The notes under the pieces were generated by a model that saw nothing but the letters and a program-made list of their open reading frames with translations, did no database searches and was not told the DNA's origin. DNA of 64,000 nt from Chelonoidis abingdonii (lineage: Eukaryota > Chordata > Testudines > Testudinidae): contig NC_133770.1 of the NCBI RefSeq assembly GCF_003597395.2, positions 204,360,224 through 204,424,223 of the forward strand, written 5' to 3'. The position numbers and the translations under genes were made by a program. This document shows, piece by piece, positions 12,941 through 25,304 of the stretch. Every line of letters begins with the position of its first letter. The stretch's first letter is position 1.

Positions 12941-14379
12941 TTACATAGTACATGCAAGTGCAATTGTGCAAAATTAATACTTTCCCCTCTCCCCCACCCT
13001 CCACCCACTGCTTTTGGGAATACATACAAGGAATTTTTTTTAAAAAAAGCAGACCTACTTATAGGAAAGCTAGTTCTGCCACAATATTTATTCTGCTAGT
13101 TAGGCGTTATATTGAAATCTGAATAAAATACCCAGGAGTCTGAGTTCCTTAAAAAAGTATATTTTTTCCATCAACATTTTTGGAGCATTTAAACCAAAAA
13201 AAAAAGAAAAGAAAGAAAGAAAGAAAGACCTCAGAAGTAGATATAATAGTAGCATCACTCACAATATACAGCATTTTTATGTAAATACTTAAAGAGTGGG
13301 TAGATAAGCATATACTGTACCTGTTTGTCCATGTCCATAATATCTACTTTAGAAATGAAAAATCATTTGGCATAAAACATAAAGTCTTATACATGGACAA
13401 ATATGTACATATATCAAATCTCCATGTGTTTACAGAGTATAAACCGTATTATATAAACTCTGTGCTGTCTTTTTTGTCAAATTACTGATCTACAGTTTAG
13501 AGAGATTATTCTTTTTCCATTTGAACTATCTAAAATAGCTTGCAGCACTATTTGGTTGATAATGATGTTCTCATAAGAACCTGCTTTCGAAGAACATTAA
13601 TCCATTAATACAGAGAAACAGATTCCTGGAGGGTACATGGGGTTTTTTTGTTTTGTTTTGTTTCAATGTTGCATCCACTTACTGACACGTCCTTTGCCTT
13701 TGAAATTTTAATGTTACTGAAAATTCTCTTGTAATATTACAGTGCACATCAGTGGGTCTGAGAAGTGCTGAAACCCTAATAGGACGGGTGAAAATGGTAA
13801 AGTATCTAAATGTAAAGCAGTCAAAGTAATTACTGTGACTAATTGTCTCTGTAGAAGTCTATAAATTGCTGGACTGCAGCACTATGCGTGATCTGATCAT
13901 TTTAATGATGAAAGATTTATAATGCAGAGCAGATACAATAAGCTGGGTCCAAGCTGGGTCTAACCTTTAATTCCCTGAAAACAGTTAAAGACTAGTTAAA
14001 TAAAATCTATGAAACTATTAAAATAAAATAACATTATCATTGCTTGTCTCTCTCCTCTTACTTTCAACCCTACTCATAACATACATGTATCAAGACATCT
14101 TGCTCAGCTCTGGCTGTTTTGCTTAAAAATCAAGTTACTATAATTAAATATAGCACCATATAACTGTGTGGGTGATCTGAGCTGAACAATGAACAAGTCC
14201 CTGCCCTGACAAGCCTACAATTCGTTACAATCAGTGCAGTGCTAGATAGTATAAGGAAGTTATATGGTTATACTATACTCAGAATGTTCCACAGACTAGG
14301 TTTAGGAAAGTTGTTCATTCCTTCTTTCGTTTAAAGAATGATCTTTAACCAGGAATTACTAAAGACATTTGTTCAGTTT
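12941..14379. other. No gene; GAAA microsatellite and ancient repeat trace
   Basis: A (GAAA)n tract at 13199-13229 follows an A-run. At about 14146-14225, 'aagtccctgccctgacaagcctacaat' matches the tail of the ancient repeat at 21095-21245. Otherwise AT-rich with no coding frame. Confidence 0.5.
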
Positions 14380-14481
14380 TATTCCTATGAGTATTTCCCA
14401 TTAAATTAAATGGGACTATTCACAGATTTAAAATTAAGCATGAGATTAAGTGCTTTCCTGGATCAGGGCCTTAATGTGCAT
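14380..14481 (+). repeat. Ancient short repeat relic, copy A
   Basis: Stretch from 'cctatgagtatttccc' to 'ggatcagggcc', resembling a palindromic turtle/bird MITE class. It ends with gggccttaatgtgcat, a 16-mer found again at 15399-15414. Confidence 0.4.
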
Positions 14482-15304
14482 ACAACAGATGGCTATTCCA
14501 TGCTTGTGGCACATCACTGAAAAACAGCAAGAAGTTTAAAGTGGGCAGAGAAATTTAAAAAAAAGGGAGTAGCAGAGAAGCATAGGTAAAGGGTTTTAGC
14601 ACGGGTAAATTATTTAACAAAAAAAGGGAACCAATGGAAATCTATACCATGCCATAGACACTCCATTCCTAATATATCAGAGGGTAACGTATGAAACCAG
14701 TACATAGCTCAGTTTCTTATGTTAGTGAACCTCACAATTTAATTATGCTCCCTTAGATGCTGGTGTTGTGTTTTAGTGCCAGTGCTGGGTAAAGTCCATT
14801 AAAAAAAAAACAGCAAAATCCACTGTCGTTGTTTAGCCCATCATTTCAAATCATTGATCATTGTTGCTCATTTAATTTAATATCCTTGCTTTCAGTGAAT
14901 CTATATATAATTAGGGTGGTAGTGGTTCTTCACTGCTACTGGCTTGGTTGATATTCAATCATAACACTTTTTTAGTGTTCTCCACCAGCCACCACTAGTG
15001 TTTGTTTAAAGTTGCAGTTTCTGTAGGGCAGACCACCAGATGGAAGGATAGATGAGATATCCCTTTATGCATTCAGAAGTTATGGGCAAGGTAGTACCAT
15101 TTCACTTCATCTTTTCTCATCTTACTCAATTTTTATTTATACTGATTTCCCATGTTCTCTTCTTTCCCAAGATTTTTTTTTGTCAACTAGTACATTGCTG
15201 AAACTTTAACCTCACTAACAAGAATGAAATAATTTAATCCAATATTACACTTTACTAAATCTGTATCAATAATGCTCTGATTCAGGATATCAGACATATT
15301 TGTG

Positions 15305-15414
15305 AAGGTTCAACACATGCTTAAAACTCCCATTGAAGTCAATGGATCTTAAAGGGATGTTTAAAGCTAAGCACATGTGTAAGTGATTTCCTTATCTGGG
15401 GCCTTAATGTGCAT
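15305..15414 (+). repeat. Ancient short repeat relic, copy B
   Basis: Same class as copy A: 'cccattgaagtcaatgg', then 'ttaaagctaagcacatgtg', then the exact 16-mer shared with 14466-14481. Confidence 0.45.
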
Positions 15415-18396
15415 GCAGAGCAAGAGTATGTTAATGAACAGAAATGTGGTTACCAGAGGGAAGCAGTGCACAGACTAATTGCAAGAAGCAATATTAAAAG
15501 TCCATGGGATTCTATTATATAAATTCATAGTGTAACTGTTCAGTATTCAGAACAAGCTGAAGTATGGTATGCACAGTATATATGGATGTTTCAGATTCTG
15601 TCTTAAATTGTTCAGATCATTTAAAGTGATCCCCAGTGAATAAGTGCTTTACATGGTTTGGTGTCTTCTCAATTTTTTTCTTAACATTAACATTTGCAGG
15701 TCTACTGGGACTTTCGGATATAACCAGATTGGTGTCTGGATAGTGATTTGCATTTTGATAGGCACTTCTACTATAGGTGACAGAGATGAGTGGAATGGGG
15801 CAACACAAAGATAAACCACCTACATGTGGTATGGATGGCCAATATCAGACTAACTGCTTATAGTACCTACTGACTTCAGTGGGAGCTGGATTGGGTTTAT
15901 AGTGAATGGTGTAATGCTGGTCTGGTAGTTGAAGGGGACAGCATTTATTTTTTCCCCTTCCTATTCCTTTGAGTATGCAGAGTGTTAAATAAGTATCATC
16001 TCATCTCAATCCTGTGCTGTCAGTACATCTAGTTTCCTTAAAAGGGCACCTTTTAGCATTGAATATGATCAGCTGAGGACATTAAATGACTAGAATCAAA
16101 GCTCGCTCTCTGTATACATAAGCTTTTCTGACTTCGATCATTAATACCAGAAAAATGACATTATTTTTATCTATTTTTCATATCTGTGCCATTGTCTCCA
16201 TGTTTCTTGTAAATTAGCCTCCACTGTTAATTGCTGGTGATATAATGGATTTATGTTCAATTTACAACCAAATGGTAAGAAATTAGTGAAATGGCATGTG
16301 CTGTTTTACTATGGATATGTGGGGTTGCTGAATCTACATTAAAATTCAAATTGTGCAGTCTCTGTGCTAATCCTGAAAGCGGTCTGATTTCTACCAGAAA
16401 TGTTCAAAGTTTCAGTTCAGAAGCTCATTTCTGATGGTTCCGCTATTCCACATCACTGGGATCTTCTGATTTACATAAATATTTATCTGATTATATGACA
16501 CAAATATTTCATTTTACTATAACGAAAGATTTTCCTTAGTATAAGCAAGTTGAATGTACAAAGACTCCCAAACTAAAACTGAGGAAATTAGAGCACTTTT
16601 ATCTAATCATCAGTTTCACGCTGTTTTTCCCCTCTGAATGAACTCTGGTAGGATAAGAATAGAAATGATAGTGCACTCCCACTATACCAAGAGGACACTC
16701 CATGTATTTTAAGGATTGTGATCATCATGAAGGTAGAGGCATTATTAGCATTAGTTATTTCACTAACTGCAAACTAAATCAGTTTAAAGTTTCCTCCCAT
16801 CTACATCAACTCTATTAAATTTACTGGTATTTGCATGCCTGTGATACTTCTTGATTGTGTATATCACCAACCATTTCCTAAAGGAAACTTTTATTACAGT
16901 GTCTGAACCCTTCATTTTTAATCCTGAATCCCCAATGTGTTGTTTTTGAAGATTAGAGTTTAAATCAGTGTAATACTTGCCCCCAGCGTTCACGACTGAT
17001 CTTTGCTAAATTTCACTTGACACAGCATGTAAACTTCTCCACCAGATTGTTTGAGCACTCTCAAAGCTTAATTGATCCAATTTGCATGTCTCATCTTGGC
17101 AGAATTGTGTATCATTTCTATCCTCTTGGACTAAGTGATCGCAATCTAATTACTTTGTATACAAAGCATATGGAATGTTTCCAACTCCTTTGCTATCCCC
17201 TTCCGTGCACCCATGTTAAAGCTTTCTAATTCTACAAGCAATCGGATCTTCCAGTATTTTTACAGGATTATTGTCTCATTGATTGGCCTTTTGTCAACAG
17301 TTATAATACCCTAAAGCCAATGTACTTTTTTTTTTTTTTACACAGAGCATTTTCCCTTTGTATAACACCTTCTTGTGGGCTTTTTTATAACGGGTATTTT
17401 ATTTAGCACTCTGTTCATGTTAATTAACACTATTTAACAGGACAGTCCCTTCGAGGCTAGATCTTCTGGTGTAAATCACCATTGCTCCATTCAATAGAAA
17501 CACATAAATTTACACCAACTGAAAATCTGTCCCTATATTTTTAGGGAGGAAAATAATCTATCATTTCTCCATTGCTCCATATATTTGAAGGTAGTTTGAA
17601 GGACTGCACCAATTTTTAACCCAATTTATAACTTTCAGAGGGAAAAAAGTTACTTTCAAACATTGATATATATCTTTCAAATGTTAATTATGCTTTTGTA
17701 CATTTATTATTGTTTTTTCACTTACCTAAGAGTAGTTGGTCCCAATATTTTTTCCCTACCTAAATTAAGCATGTTACAGTAACCACCCTTAAATAACAAG
17801 GTGGTCTCTTCAGAAATTGCATTACCTATGAATTAATGAGATCTACCTGTCTAAAATAAAACAAATAAATAAATTTAAAATAAAAACATTAAAAAATCTG
17901 AAGCACACTGGTGAAATTAATGAAGACCAAGGATGAATAAACTTCGGACATAATTAAAACCAAGCACTAGAATGAAACAGAAAATTCTATTTGGTCAATT
18001 CAATTATCAGCTCAAGGCTTGATCTTAATTCCCCCTATGCCCCCAAACACCATTACCAAAGTTGTATTTTAAAACATGAGTATCATGCCCCTTTTACTTG
18101 GTGTCCTCTGTGCTCAGTTTTCCTACCTTGTGTCCCTTCCCCCAGGATCCATAGGCAACTAATGCCCAGTATTCCTGCACTAATAGAATGCTGGGTTGTT
18201 GTTGTTGTTTTTCCCTATGTTCTGCCTTGCTGTTTTATCTTGTTTTTCATGCACCTCTCTAAGCATATTTGTTAAGAGGAGAAGACAGGATGCTTTTTTC
18301 TTCCATTTAAAAATATGTTAATAGACTTAAAGTATGTAGTTTACAGCACATGAATAGTCTTCAGGTTTAGAGCTGATGGCCACCTACGGTGTCAAC
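15415..18396. other. No gene; palindromic relic
   Basis: Mostly unique AT-rich DNA. At 17458-17530 an imperfect palindrome pairs 'ttctggtgtaaatca' with 'tttacaccaactgaaaatct', another relic of the palindromic class. No coding frame recognised. Confidence 0.5.
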
Positions 18397-18399
18397 TAA

Positions 18400-18693
18400 G
18401 GCTATGTTTTCACTACCCGCCGTATCGGCGGGTAGCAATCGATTGCGTGGGGATCGATATATTGCGTCTCATCTAGACACGATATATCGATCCCCGAACG
18501 CGCTTATATCGATTCTGGAACTCCACCAACCCGAACGGAGTTGCGGAATTGACAGGGGGAGCCGTGGACATCGATCCCGCGCTGTGAGGACGGTGAGTAA
18601 TTCGAACTTAGATACTTCGACTTCAGCTATGTTATTCATGTAGCTGAAGTTGCGTATCTAAGATCGATTTTCCCCCGTAGTGTAGACCAGCCC
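18400..18693. mobile_element. PIF/Harbinger-type MITE
   Basis: 294 bp, flanked on both sides by TAA (18397-18399 and 18694-18696), the 3-base TWA target duplication typical of Harbinger elements. Termini are GGCTATGTTTTCACTAC and GTAGTGTAGACCAGCCC. Inside are two strong hairpins, one around 'gatcgatatat' (about 18450-18500) and one around 'cttcgacttcagctatg' (about 18603-18665). The 84-codon ORF across it is spurious. Confidence 0.82.
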
Positions 18694-18696
18694 TAA

Positions 18697-20294
18697 CAGG
18701 GGGCAGGGAATCACTGGGTCTGTTGTGGTGCTGCTGATGACTCAGCAAACACAGGGAGGACTAAATAACTCCCGTGGAGAACATGTAGATGAATTATAAA
18801 GTGTCATAGATCCAAGTGAGCATCCCTCCCTATCCACACACTAAGACTGCCATGAGAGGAATCCAAGCCTCTGGTGTTCTTGACCCCTGAATTGCTTCAT
18901 GCTCCTGGAACTTAAAGGGAATCCAGCCACTGCCCCAACAAGAGAGTTCCTAGATGCACACTCAGGGTGCAGGCCTTCTATCTGGAATCTGCCTATGAGT
19001 GTTGGAACCTGCTGTCCCGCCACCTAGCCCCTCGGGTGCAGTGCTAAACTGTCAGAAAACTACTTCTTAAACTCAGCCCTTGGTCAAAATTCCACCCCAA
19101 AGGTGTGAATCTTTTGGTTTAAAGGTATGTCTACACTGCAATATCCCTCACTTTCTAGCTCACTCTTCCCTTTTGAGGCCTGGGGGGAACCACTGGCATC
19201 CAGGCAGGCAAGATGTCCCCTCTTCATGGAGCTATATCTAGTCTTCCTCCCTCATGGAGCCCCTTCACCACTTCTGTGACCTTGTTCTATCCTGCACCAC
19301 ACTTAAGGTGGTCCACTTACGCATTTCCAGAATTCAGGACATTCTGGGAATGGTGTGACCTTGATCTCATGGTGCATATGAAATCGTGCCACATGAAGGA
19401 TGCCATTTTGAAGAGTGTGCCGCTCTGCCCTGCTGGTGTGATTTTGCCTGCATGAAGCATGTGAGGTCAGGCTGACGGGGGCAGAGCGGTGTGCTCTTCA
19501 AAGTGGCATCCTCCACCTGATGCTGGACAAACCCCTATTTGGTTTTGTGTCGGTACCGAACTGGAGGACAAACCATCCAAAAAGAGGATTGTCTGCTTTA
19601 AAACTGGACAAATGGCCTGCCTATCCACATTTTCTCTTTCTGTCTTCTCCTCCTGTTCTTGCGTGGTCAGCTGCTTAAACCTAACTGGCTTCCTTTGTTC
19701 TGTCTTTGAGGTAACTTTCCACTGCTCCTGCCTCCCCCCTCCCTTCATATGAGTTAAACTAAGACTAGTTTTTTAAGGATGCAGATCATCCATTGTTCAA
19801 GTGTTTGTGTCTAAATAGGATTGTTGAATTCGAAGCACTATCCCATTGTATCTCTGGTGCTACAGATTTTGTCAGCAGTGATGGACATATAGGCATTCAT
19901 GACATGGCAGTTTTTCATTATGCAACTTGATATTATGAATCTGAATTAAAAAATCATACAGATATAGCCCCGGTTCAGCACACTAAGCTGGATGGATAGG
20001 TGGATAAGGAAGCAAGAAGAGGCTATCCAAATGCCATTTTCTTTTCTTGGGCAACAACAGAGTGCCAGCCTAGAAACAGAGCCCTGGAAGGCCTTCAGTC
20101 TATGCAAATGGAAAAATATTGGTTTGACAGAGGGCAAATATGTTTGTATGAAATGTCCAAAACAAAAACACCATGAATTAAATACTCTACTGGTCAAAGA
20201 ACTGATTTAATCAGCCCTACCAATTAAAACAAAAGTAATAATAAAAATATTCAGAGGAAAACAGGTTTGCTCTTAACATGCTTTGTCCTCTGAA
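18697..20294. other. No gene; MITE terminus fragment
   Basis: At 19121-19143, 'aaaggtatgtctacactgcaat' looks like an isolated Harbinger-type terminus. Nothing else is recognised; ORFs of up to 93 codons here have no family features. Confidence 0.5.
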
Positions 20295-20295
20295 A

Positions 20296-20455
20296 CATAG
20301 AATATCAGGGTTGGAAGGGACCTCAGGAAGTCATCTAGCCCAATCCGCTGCTCAAAGCAGGACCAATCCCCAACTAAATTCCCAAATGGCCCCCTCAACG
20401 ATTGAACTCACAACCTGGGGTTTAGCAGGTCAATGCTCAAACCACTGAGCTAGCC
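20296..20455 (-). repeat. tRNA-headed SINE with CR1-type tail
   Basis: On the minus strand the element begins with a tRNA-like head: A-box region 'tagctcagtggtttgagc' and B-box-like 'ggttgtgagttcaatc'. It ends in a CR1-like 3' tail ('ggtcccttccaaccctga', then 'atattctatg'). This is the composition of turtle SINEs mobilised by CR1 machinery. Confidence 0.85.
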
Positions 20456-21094
20456 AAAATGACATTGTGAAAATCTGTATTAATTGCTTCCCAATTTATT
20501 GCATATCTAATGGGCTCAATGGACAAGTGAAAAGCAAACTGTCTATCTTGCAACCTTAATCAAGTCTTGTAAAGCTGTGGTCTACTAGTCTGCTGCATCA
20601 TCTCTAGAAATAAAAGTCCTGCAGTTATACCAGGAAAAACTGTCTGATTTTCAAATTCTGCTCTCATCAAACGTATAGTCACATTGCCCACAACTGGATT
20701 ACACAGGATTAACTCATTGGAACCTCATAAAGAATTCTGTAGATGATACACACACACGCGCACAAATAGAAAACAGCTCACTCTCTCTCTCTCAGCACTG
20801 TTGGCTCAGCAGGCCTAACAGAAATAAAAAGCAGAACAACTATTTTTGTCACCAAAGAAAGCAGATATGATTGATTCTTACAGGGAGCTGATCTGTTGTG
20901 TAAGCAAGCACCTCATTTTACACAGTCACTTTTCAGAGTAAAATCACACTTTAAACAAAAGTAACATATGGAAATATACAAGAAGCCTTTGAAACATTCT
21001 AAAAGGACATCCAGCTTAAGGTATGAACTTCCTCTCCTTAACTATCAATATCAAAGAGCTCTCTGAGCTGAATTATATGTGCTAGTTCATTATT

Positions 21095-21245
21095 ATTAGA
21101 AATAGTAGTAGTATATCTTATTTGTATTATGGTGGTGCCTAGGAGCTCCAGACATGGACCAGGACCCCACTGTGTTAGATGCTGTACAAAAATGGGACAA
21201 AAAGATGATCTCTGCCCCCAAGGAGTTTACAATCTTAGAATTGTA
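21095..21245 (+). repeat. Ancient amniote interspersed repeat tail
   Basis: Starts in an ATT-rich run. It continues through 'ggtgcctaggagctcc', 'ggaccaggaccccactgtg', 'gatgctgtacaaa' and 'ctctgcccccaaggagttta'. Related segments are at 14146 (+), 34690 (-) and 39778 (-). I recognise the pattern as an old SINE/LINE tail but cannot name the family. Confidence 0.55.
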
Positions 21246-21519
21246 TCATTTCTTTGTTCACCAGTTCAATAAACTTTACAACAGATTTTAGGGACACAAA
21301 ATATGGACAAACAAATTTCTCTTTCCAAGATTCTGTAAAACTTTGTGAGTCAAAATAATATACTCTGGCATTTATGAATGTTAGCCTCTTAAAATCTCTG
21401 CTAAAATATTATTTTATCCTCTGTCACATATTATTAAAGAATCTCTTACTCTTTTGGACTGGAAAAACCTATCCAATCTTATGTGATATAAACAACTACA
21501 ATACCTCCATTGTCACCAA

Positions 21520-21980
21520 CTAAGCTAGCAGCATATCTTGGTTTTGTCAGTGGATTAGGAGAGTGTTGAACACATTGTCCATCATTAATTGTACTCACAC
21601 TTTCAACAGAACAATCTAATCATTGAAAAAAAAATGTCTGGTTTCAACACATTACTCTGTACAACCACTCTCCTTGAATTCACTGAACACATCTTCTCTG
21701 TTATGGATAAAGGGCTGTTTACAGGTGCTATAATGTTGGACTCAATGAAAACTTTTAACACTGTTAATCACTCCATTCTTTATTACAACTTTATTCTTCT
21801 GATCTTAATGTTCAAGCCATAATTTGTTTCACATGATATCTTGCTAATCATTCTGTAAAGTAATTTTCCAGGGAAGTGAATCTGAACTACAACTGTTAAT
21901 TCTTAATACTGTGGTGCAAGGCAGTGTTCCTGTTTCCTCTTTATGGCTTAAGAATTTCTCCAATATTTGCATGAAAAGTA
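21520..21980 (+). pseudogene. Decayed non-LTR retrotransposon reverse transcriptase
   Basis: The plus-strand frame from 21589 reads ...MDKGLFTGAIMLDSMKTF then NTVNHSIL, a worn version of the RT motif normally like AVFLDLSKAFDTVNHSIL. After a frameshift, the sequence near 21860-21960 gives SYLANHSVKVIFQGSES and VVQGSVPV, corresponding to the GVPQGSVLGP motif. The order and spacing fit an L2/CR1-like LINE. It is old and non-functional, and clearly distinct from the young CR1 copies. Confidence 0.65.
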
Positions 21981-22642
21981 TGAGACTGTAACCCACTGGT
22001 GAGTGTGTATGAAAGGTCCCCCTCTGTGTGTATGAAAGGTCCACGGAGAATATAAATTTGTCACAGTCCCAACCCAACAGCATTGGCTCTTCAGCTCAAA
22101 CTATCAAGACTCTTGCTTTTTAACTCTGGAGGTTCCTGGTTAAAACCATGGTGCATCAGCCAAGATGGCAGCTTTCCTACGAGGTCAATGGGATCTGATT
22201 TAATTAGTTTATTTTCCTCTTTCCTTTTATTTTGTAGTTAGTAAAATTAGAAAAGGTTCTGAATTAACAGACTTGGAGACTGAAGTTTTGACTCGGACAG
22301 TTACAGCAGAGGCTATGATAGCGTATGCTTTCTTACACTGGTATATAATAATACTGCCAATTATTATTAATTTATTTTTGTTTAATAATAAACCATTAGA
22401 AACTAATGAAGATTGTGTGCAAATAACTATTTTAATAAAAACGGGAATGAAATCTTTGGAAAATTTGAGCATGCAATAAATAAATCACCTGATCTAGACT
22501 ATACACATTATGTGGGCACTGAGAATAATAATGAATAGAATTAGCTGAAATTTGTCACATTTTGGGAATATAAAAAGGATTTATATTATTTTTAGTTATC
22601 TATATTGATCCACTGACAGCAGAAAACTCATTGATATTAGAA

Positions 22643-22958
22643 CAGGGGTAGGCAACCTATGGCATGCATGCCAAAGGCGGCAAGCAAGTTGATTTTCAGT
22701 GACACTTACACTGCCTGTGTCCTGGTCACCAGTCCGGGACACAGGCACTGCATTTTAATTTAATTTTAAATGAAGCTTCTTAAATATTTGGAAACCTTAT
22801 TTACTTTACATACAACAATAGTTTAGTTATATATTATAGACTTATAGAAAGAGACCTTCTAAAAACATTTAAATGTATTACTGGCATGTGAAACCTTAAA
22901 TTAGAGTGAATAAATGAAGACTCGGCACACCGCTTCTGAAAGGTTGCCAATCCTTGTA
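22643..22958. mobile_element. hAT-type MITE
   Basis: About 316 bp with inverted termini AGGGGTAGGCAACCTATGG and, at the right, AAAGGTTGCCAATCCTTG. The AT-rich middle has no transposase. The small ORF on the minus strand inside is spurious. Confidence 0.7.
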
Positions 22959-23693
22959 TCAGAAGAAATTTAAATATATCTATTTTCAAAGAAAAGCATA
23001 GAAAAGAATAGAGATCCTGATAGTGACCAACCTGTAAGTCAAAATTGTATACCTTGTACAATAATGGAACAAATTTTAAAATGGAAAACTCCTAAACTTC
23101 TAGATGATGGAATCAAAACTCCAACAACATGGGTTTCTAAAGAACAGTGTTGTTAATCAAAAAAAACTTTATTGCTTTTTTTTCCCTTTAGACAAAATTA
23201 TTAAATTAGTTGATTGTGAGTAAATAGTAGATATAATTTTTGATTTCACATAGTATCTTAGAAAAAAAACTAATCAAGAAGTACCATTATCAGTGGACCT
23301 GGAGTTAAAGGGCCCAAGTGCTCTGGAGGGGACACCACTGGAACATGGAACACAGAGGAATAGGCTGAAAGCAACTCATTGGCATGGACAGAGAAGTCCA
23401 CAGAGTTTAACAAAGTTCCAGTTGTTCAACTTAACCTGCATTCAGCTTCAGTCTTTGTGAAAGAAACATGATGGCAGCATCTGAGCTATGAGTTCTCTGA
23501 AGTACAGCAGCTGGTAACATGAGCCATGGTACTTGGTTTGAAGCCCCCTGGATTTTGCAGACAAAAATCTAGCCTAGGAATGGACTCCAGTAGAAGGAGG
23601 AATTTTAGATGTACATAGACCTGGCCAGGCAGGAGAATAAACACTTGCTTCAATCAGCTTGCATACAAACTCACTCACATAGACTGAAAGCCA
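22959..23693. other. No gene recognised
   Basis: AT-rich first half, then a segment (23290-23690) with base composition unlike it. It could be part of another interspersed element, but I cannot identify it. Confidence 0.5.
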
Positions 23694-24817
23694 ATCGCAT
23701 GATATTCTTATCGATAAACTAGGCAAATACAATTTAGATGGTGCTACTATAAGGTGGGTGCATAACTGGCTGGATAACCATACTCAGAGAGTAGTTATTA
23801 ATGGTTCCCAGTCCTGCTGGAAAAGTATAACAAGTGGGGGTCTGCAGGGGTCTGGTTTGGGACCAACTCTATTCAATATCTTCATCAATGACTTAGATAT
23901 TGGAATAGAAAGTACGCTTATTAAGTTTGCAGATGATACCAAACTGGGAGGGATTGCAACTGCTTTGGAGGACAGGGTCAAAATTCAAAATGATCTGGAC
24001 AAATTGGAGAAATGGTCTGAGGTAAACCGGATGAAGTTCAATAAAGACAAATGCAAAGTGCTCCACTTAGGAAGGAACAATCAGTTTCACACATACAGAA
24101 TGGGAAGAGACTGTCTAGGAAGGAGTATGGCAGAAAGAGATCTAGGGGTCATAGTGGACCACAAGCTAAATATGAGTCAACAGTGTGATACTGTTGCAAA
24201 AAAAGCAAACGTGATTCTGGGATGCATTAACAGGTGTGTTGTAAACAAGACACGAGAAGTCATTCTTCCGCTCTACTCTGCGCTGGTTAGGCCTCAACTG
24301 GAGTATTGTGTCCAGTTCTGGGCACCGCATTTCAAGAAAGATGTGGAGAAATTGGAGAGGGTCCAGAGAAGAGCAACAAGAATGATTAAAGGTCTTGAGA
24401 ACATGACCTATGAAGGAAGGCTGAAAGAATTGGGTTTATTTAGTTTGGAAAAGAGAAGACTGAGAGGGGACATGATAGCAGTTTTCAGGTATCTAAAAGG
24501 GTGTCATCAGGAGGAGGGAGAAAACTTGTTCACCTTAGCCTCTAATGATAGAACAAGAAGCAATGGGCTTAAACTGCAGCAAGGGAGATTTAGGTTGGAC
24601 ATTAGGAAAAAGTTCCTAACTGTCAGGGTGGTTAAACACTGGAATAAATTGCCTAGGGAGGTTGTGGAATCTCCATGTCTGGAGATATTTAAGAGTAGGT
24701 TAGATAAATGTCTATCAGGGATGGTCTAGACAGTATTTGGTCTTGCCCTGAGAGCAGGGGACTGGACTCGATGACCGCTCGAGGTCCCTTCTAGTCCTAG
24801 AGTCTATGAATCTATGA
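23694..24817 (+). mobile_element. CR1 LINE copy 2, 5'-truncated
   Basis: Plus-strand CR1 fragment inverted relative to copy 1. A frame from 23758 to 24729 (323 codons) covers the end of the RT domain and the C terminus, including FADD. The conserved motif seen as SGVPQGSVLGP in copy 1 reads SGGLQGSGLGP here, so this RT is damaged. From IEST onward its protein is identical to that of copy 1. The 3' end carries 'tctatgaatctatgaa', the CR1 terminal repeat. The element is truncated 5' at about 23694. Confidence 0.93.
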
Positions 24818-24904
24818 AGGACCTAAAGCAAAATGATTAATGCCAAAGTATCAATTTGGGGAAATGTATCTGTTGAGGTACTGAAAGGAATCAGTGTAAG
24901 ATCT

Positions 24905-25022
24905 CAGCTAACATTTTCAAAAGCACCTAAGTGAATTAAAAGCCTAAATCCCATATTCAAGATATTTAGCAACAGATATTTAGGAGCCTAAGTCCCATTG
25001 AACTCAACGAGATTTAAACTCC
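24905..25022. repeat. Palindromic MITE-like relic
   Basis: Contains 'cattttcaaaagcacctaag' and 'tatttaggagcctaagtccc', halves of a palindromic repeat class I recognise from turtle and bird DNA, here decayed. It abuts the Harbinger MITE at 25026. Confidence 0.5.
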
Positions 25023-25025
25023 TAA

Positions 25026-25301
25026 GGGTAGGCTATACTACTCACTGGATCGGCGAGTAGTGTTCGATGTATCAGGGATTGATTTATCATGTCTCATCTA
25101 GACATGATAAATCGATCCACGAATTGACGCCCGTATTCCATCTCAGCAGGAGGAGTAAGCAGAGTGGACAGGGGTGGTCAACTTGCCACCGTCAGGATGG
25201 CCAGGTAAGTCGAACTAAGATACTTCGACTTCAGCTATGTGAATAGCATAGCTGAAGTTGCGTATCTTAGTTCGAATCCCCCCACTAGTGTAGCCCAGCC
25301 C
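25026..25301. mobile_element. PIF/Harbinger-type MITE
   Basis: 276 bp, relative of the element at 18400. The left flank is TAA and the right flank TCA (a decayed duplication). It ends GTGTAGCCCAGCCC. It has the same two-hairpin layout: 'gattgatttatcatgtct' against 'agacatgataaatcgatc', and 'aagatacttcgacttcagc' against 'gctgaagttgcgtatctta'. Confidence 0.8.
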
Positions 25302-25304
25302 TCA

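Noticed and set aside
18389..18643. 84-codon plus frame
   Set aside because: Lies across a Harbinger MITE with hairpins; no protein motif.
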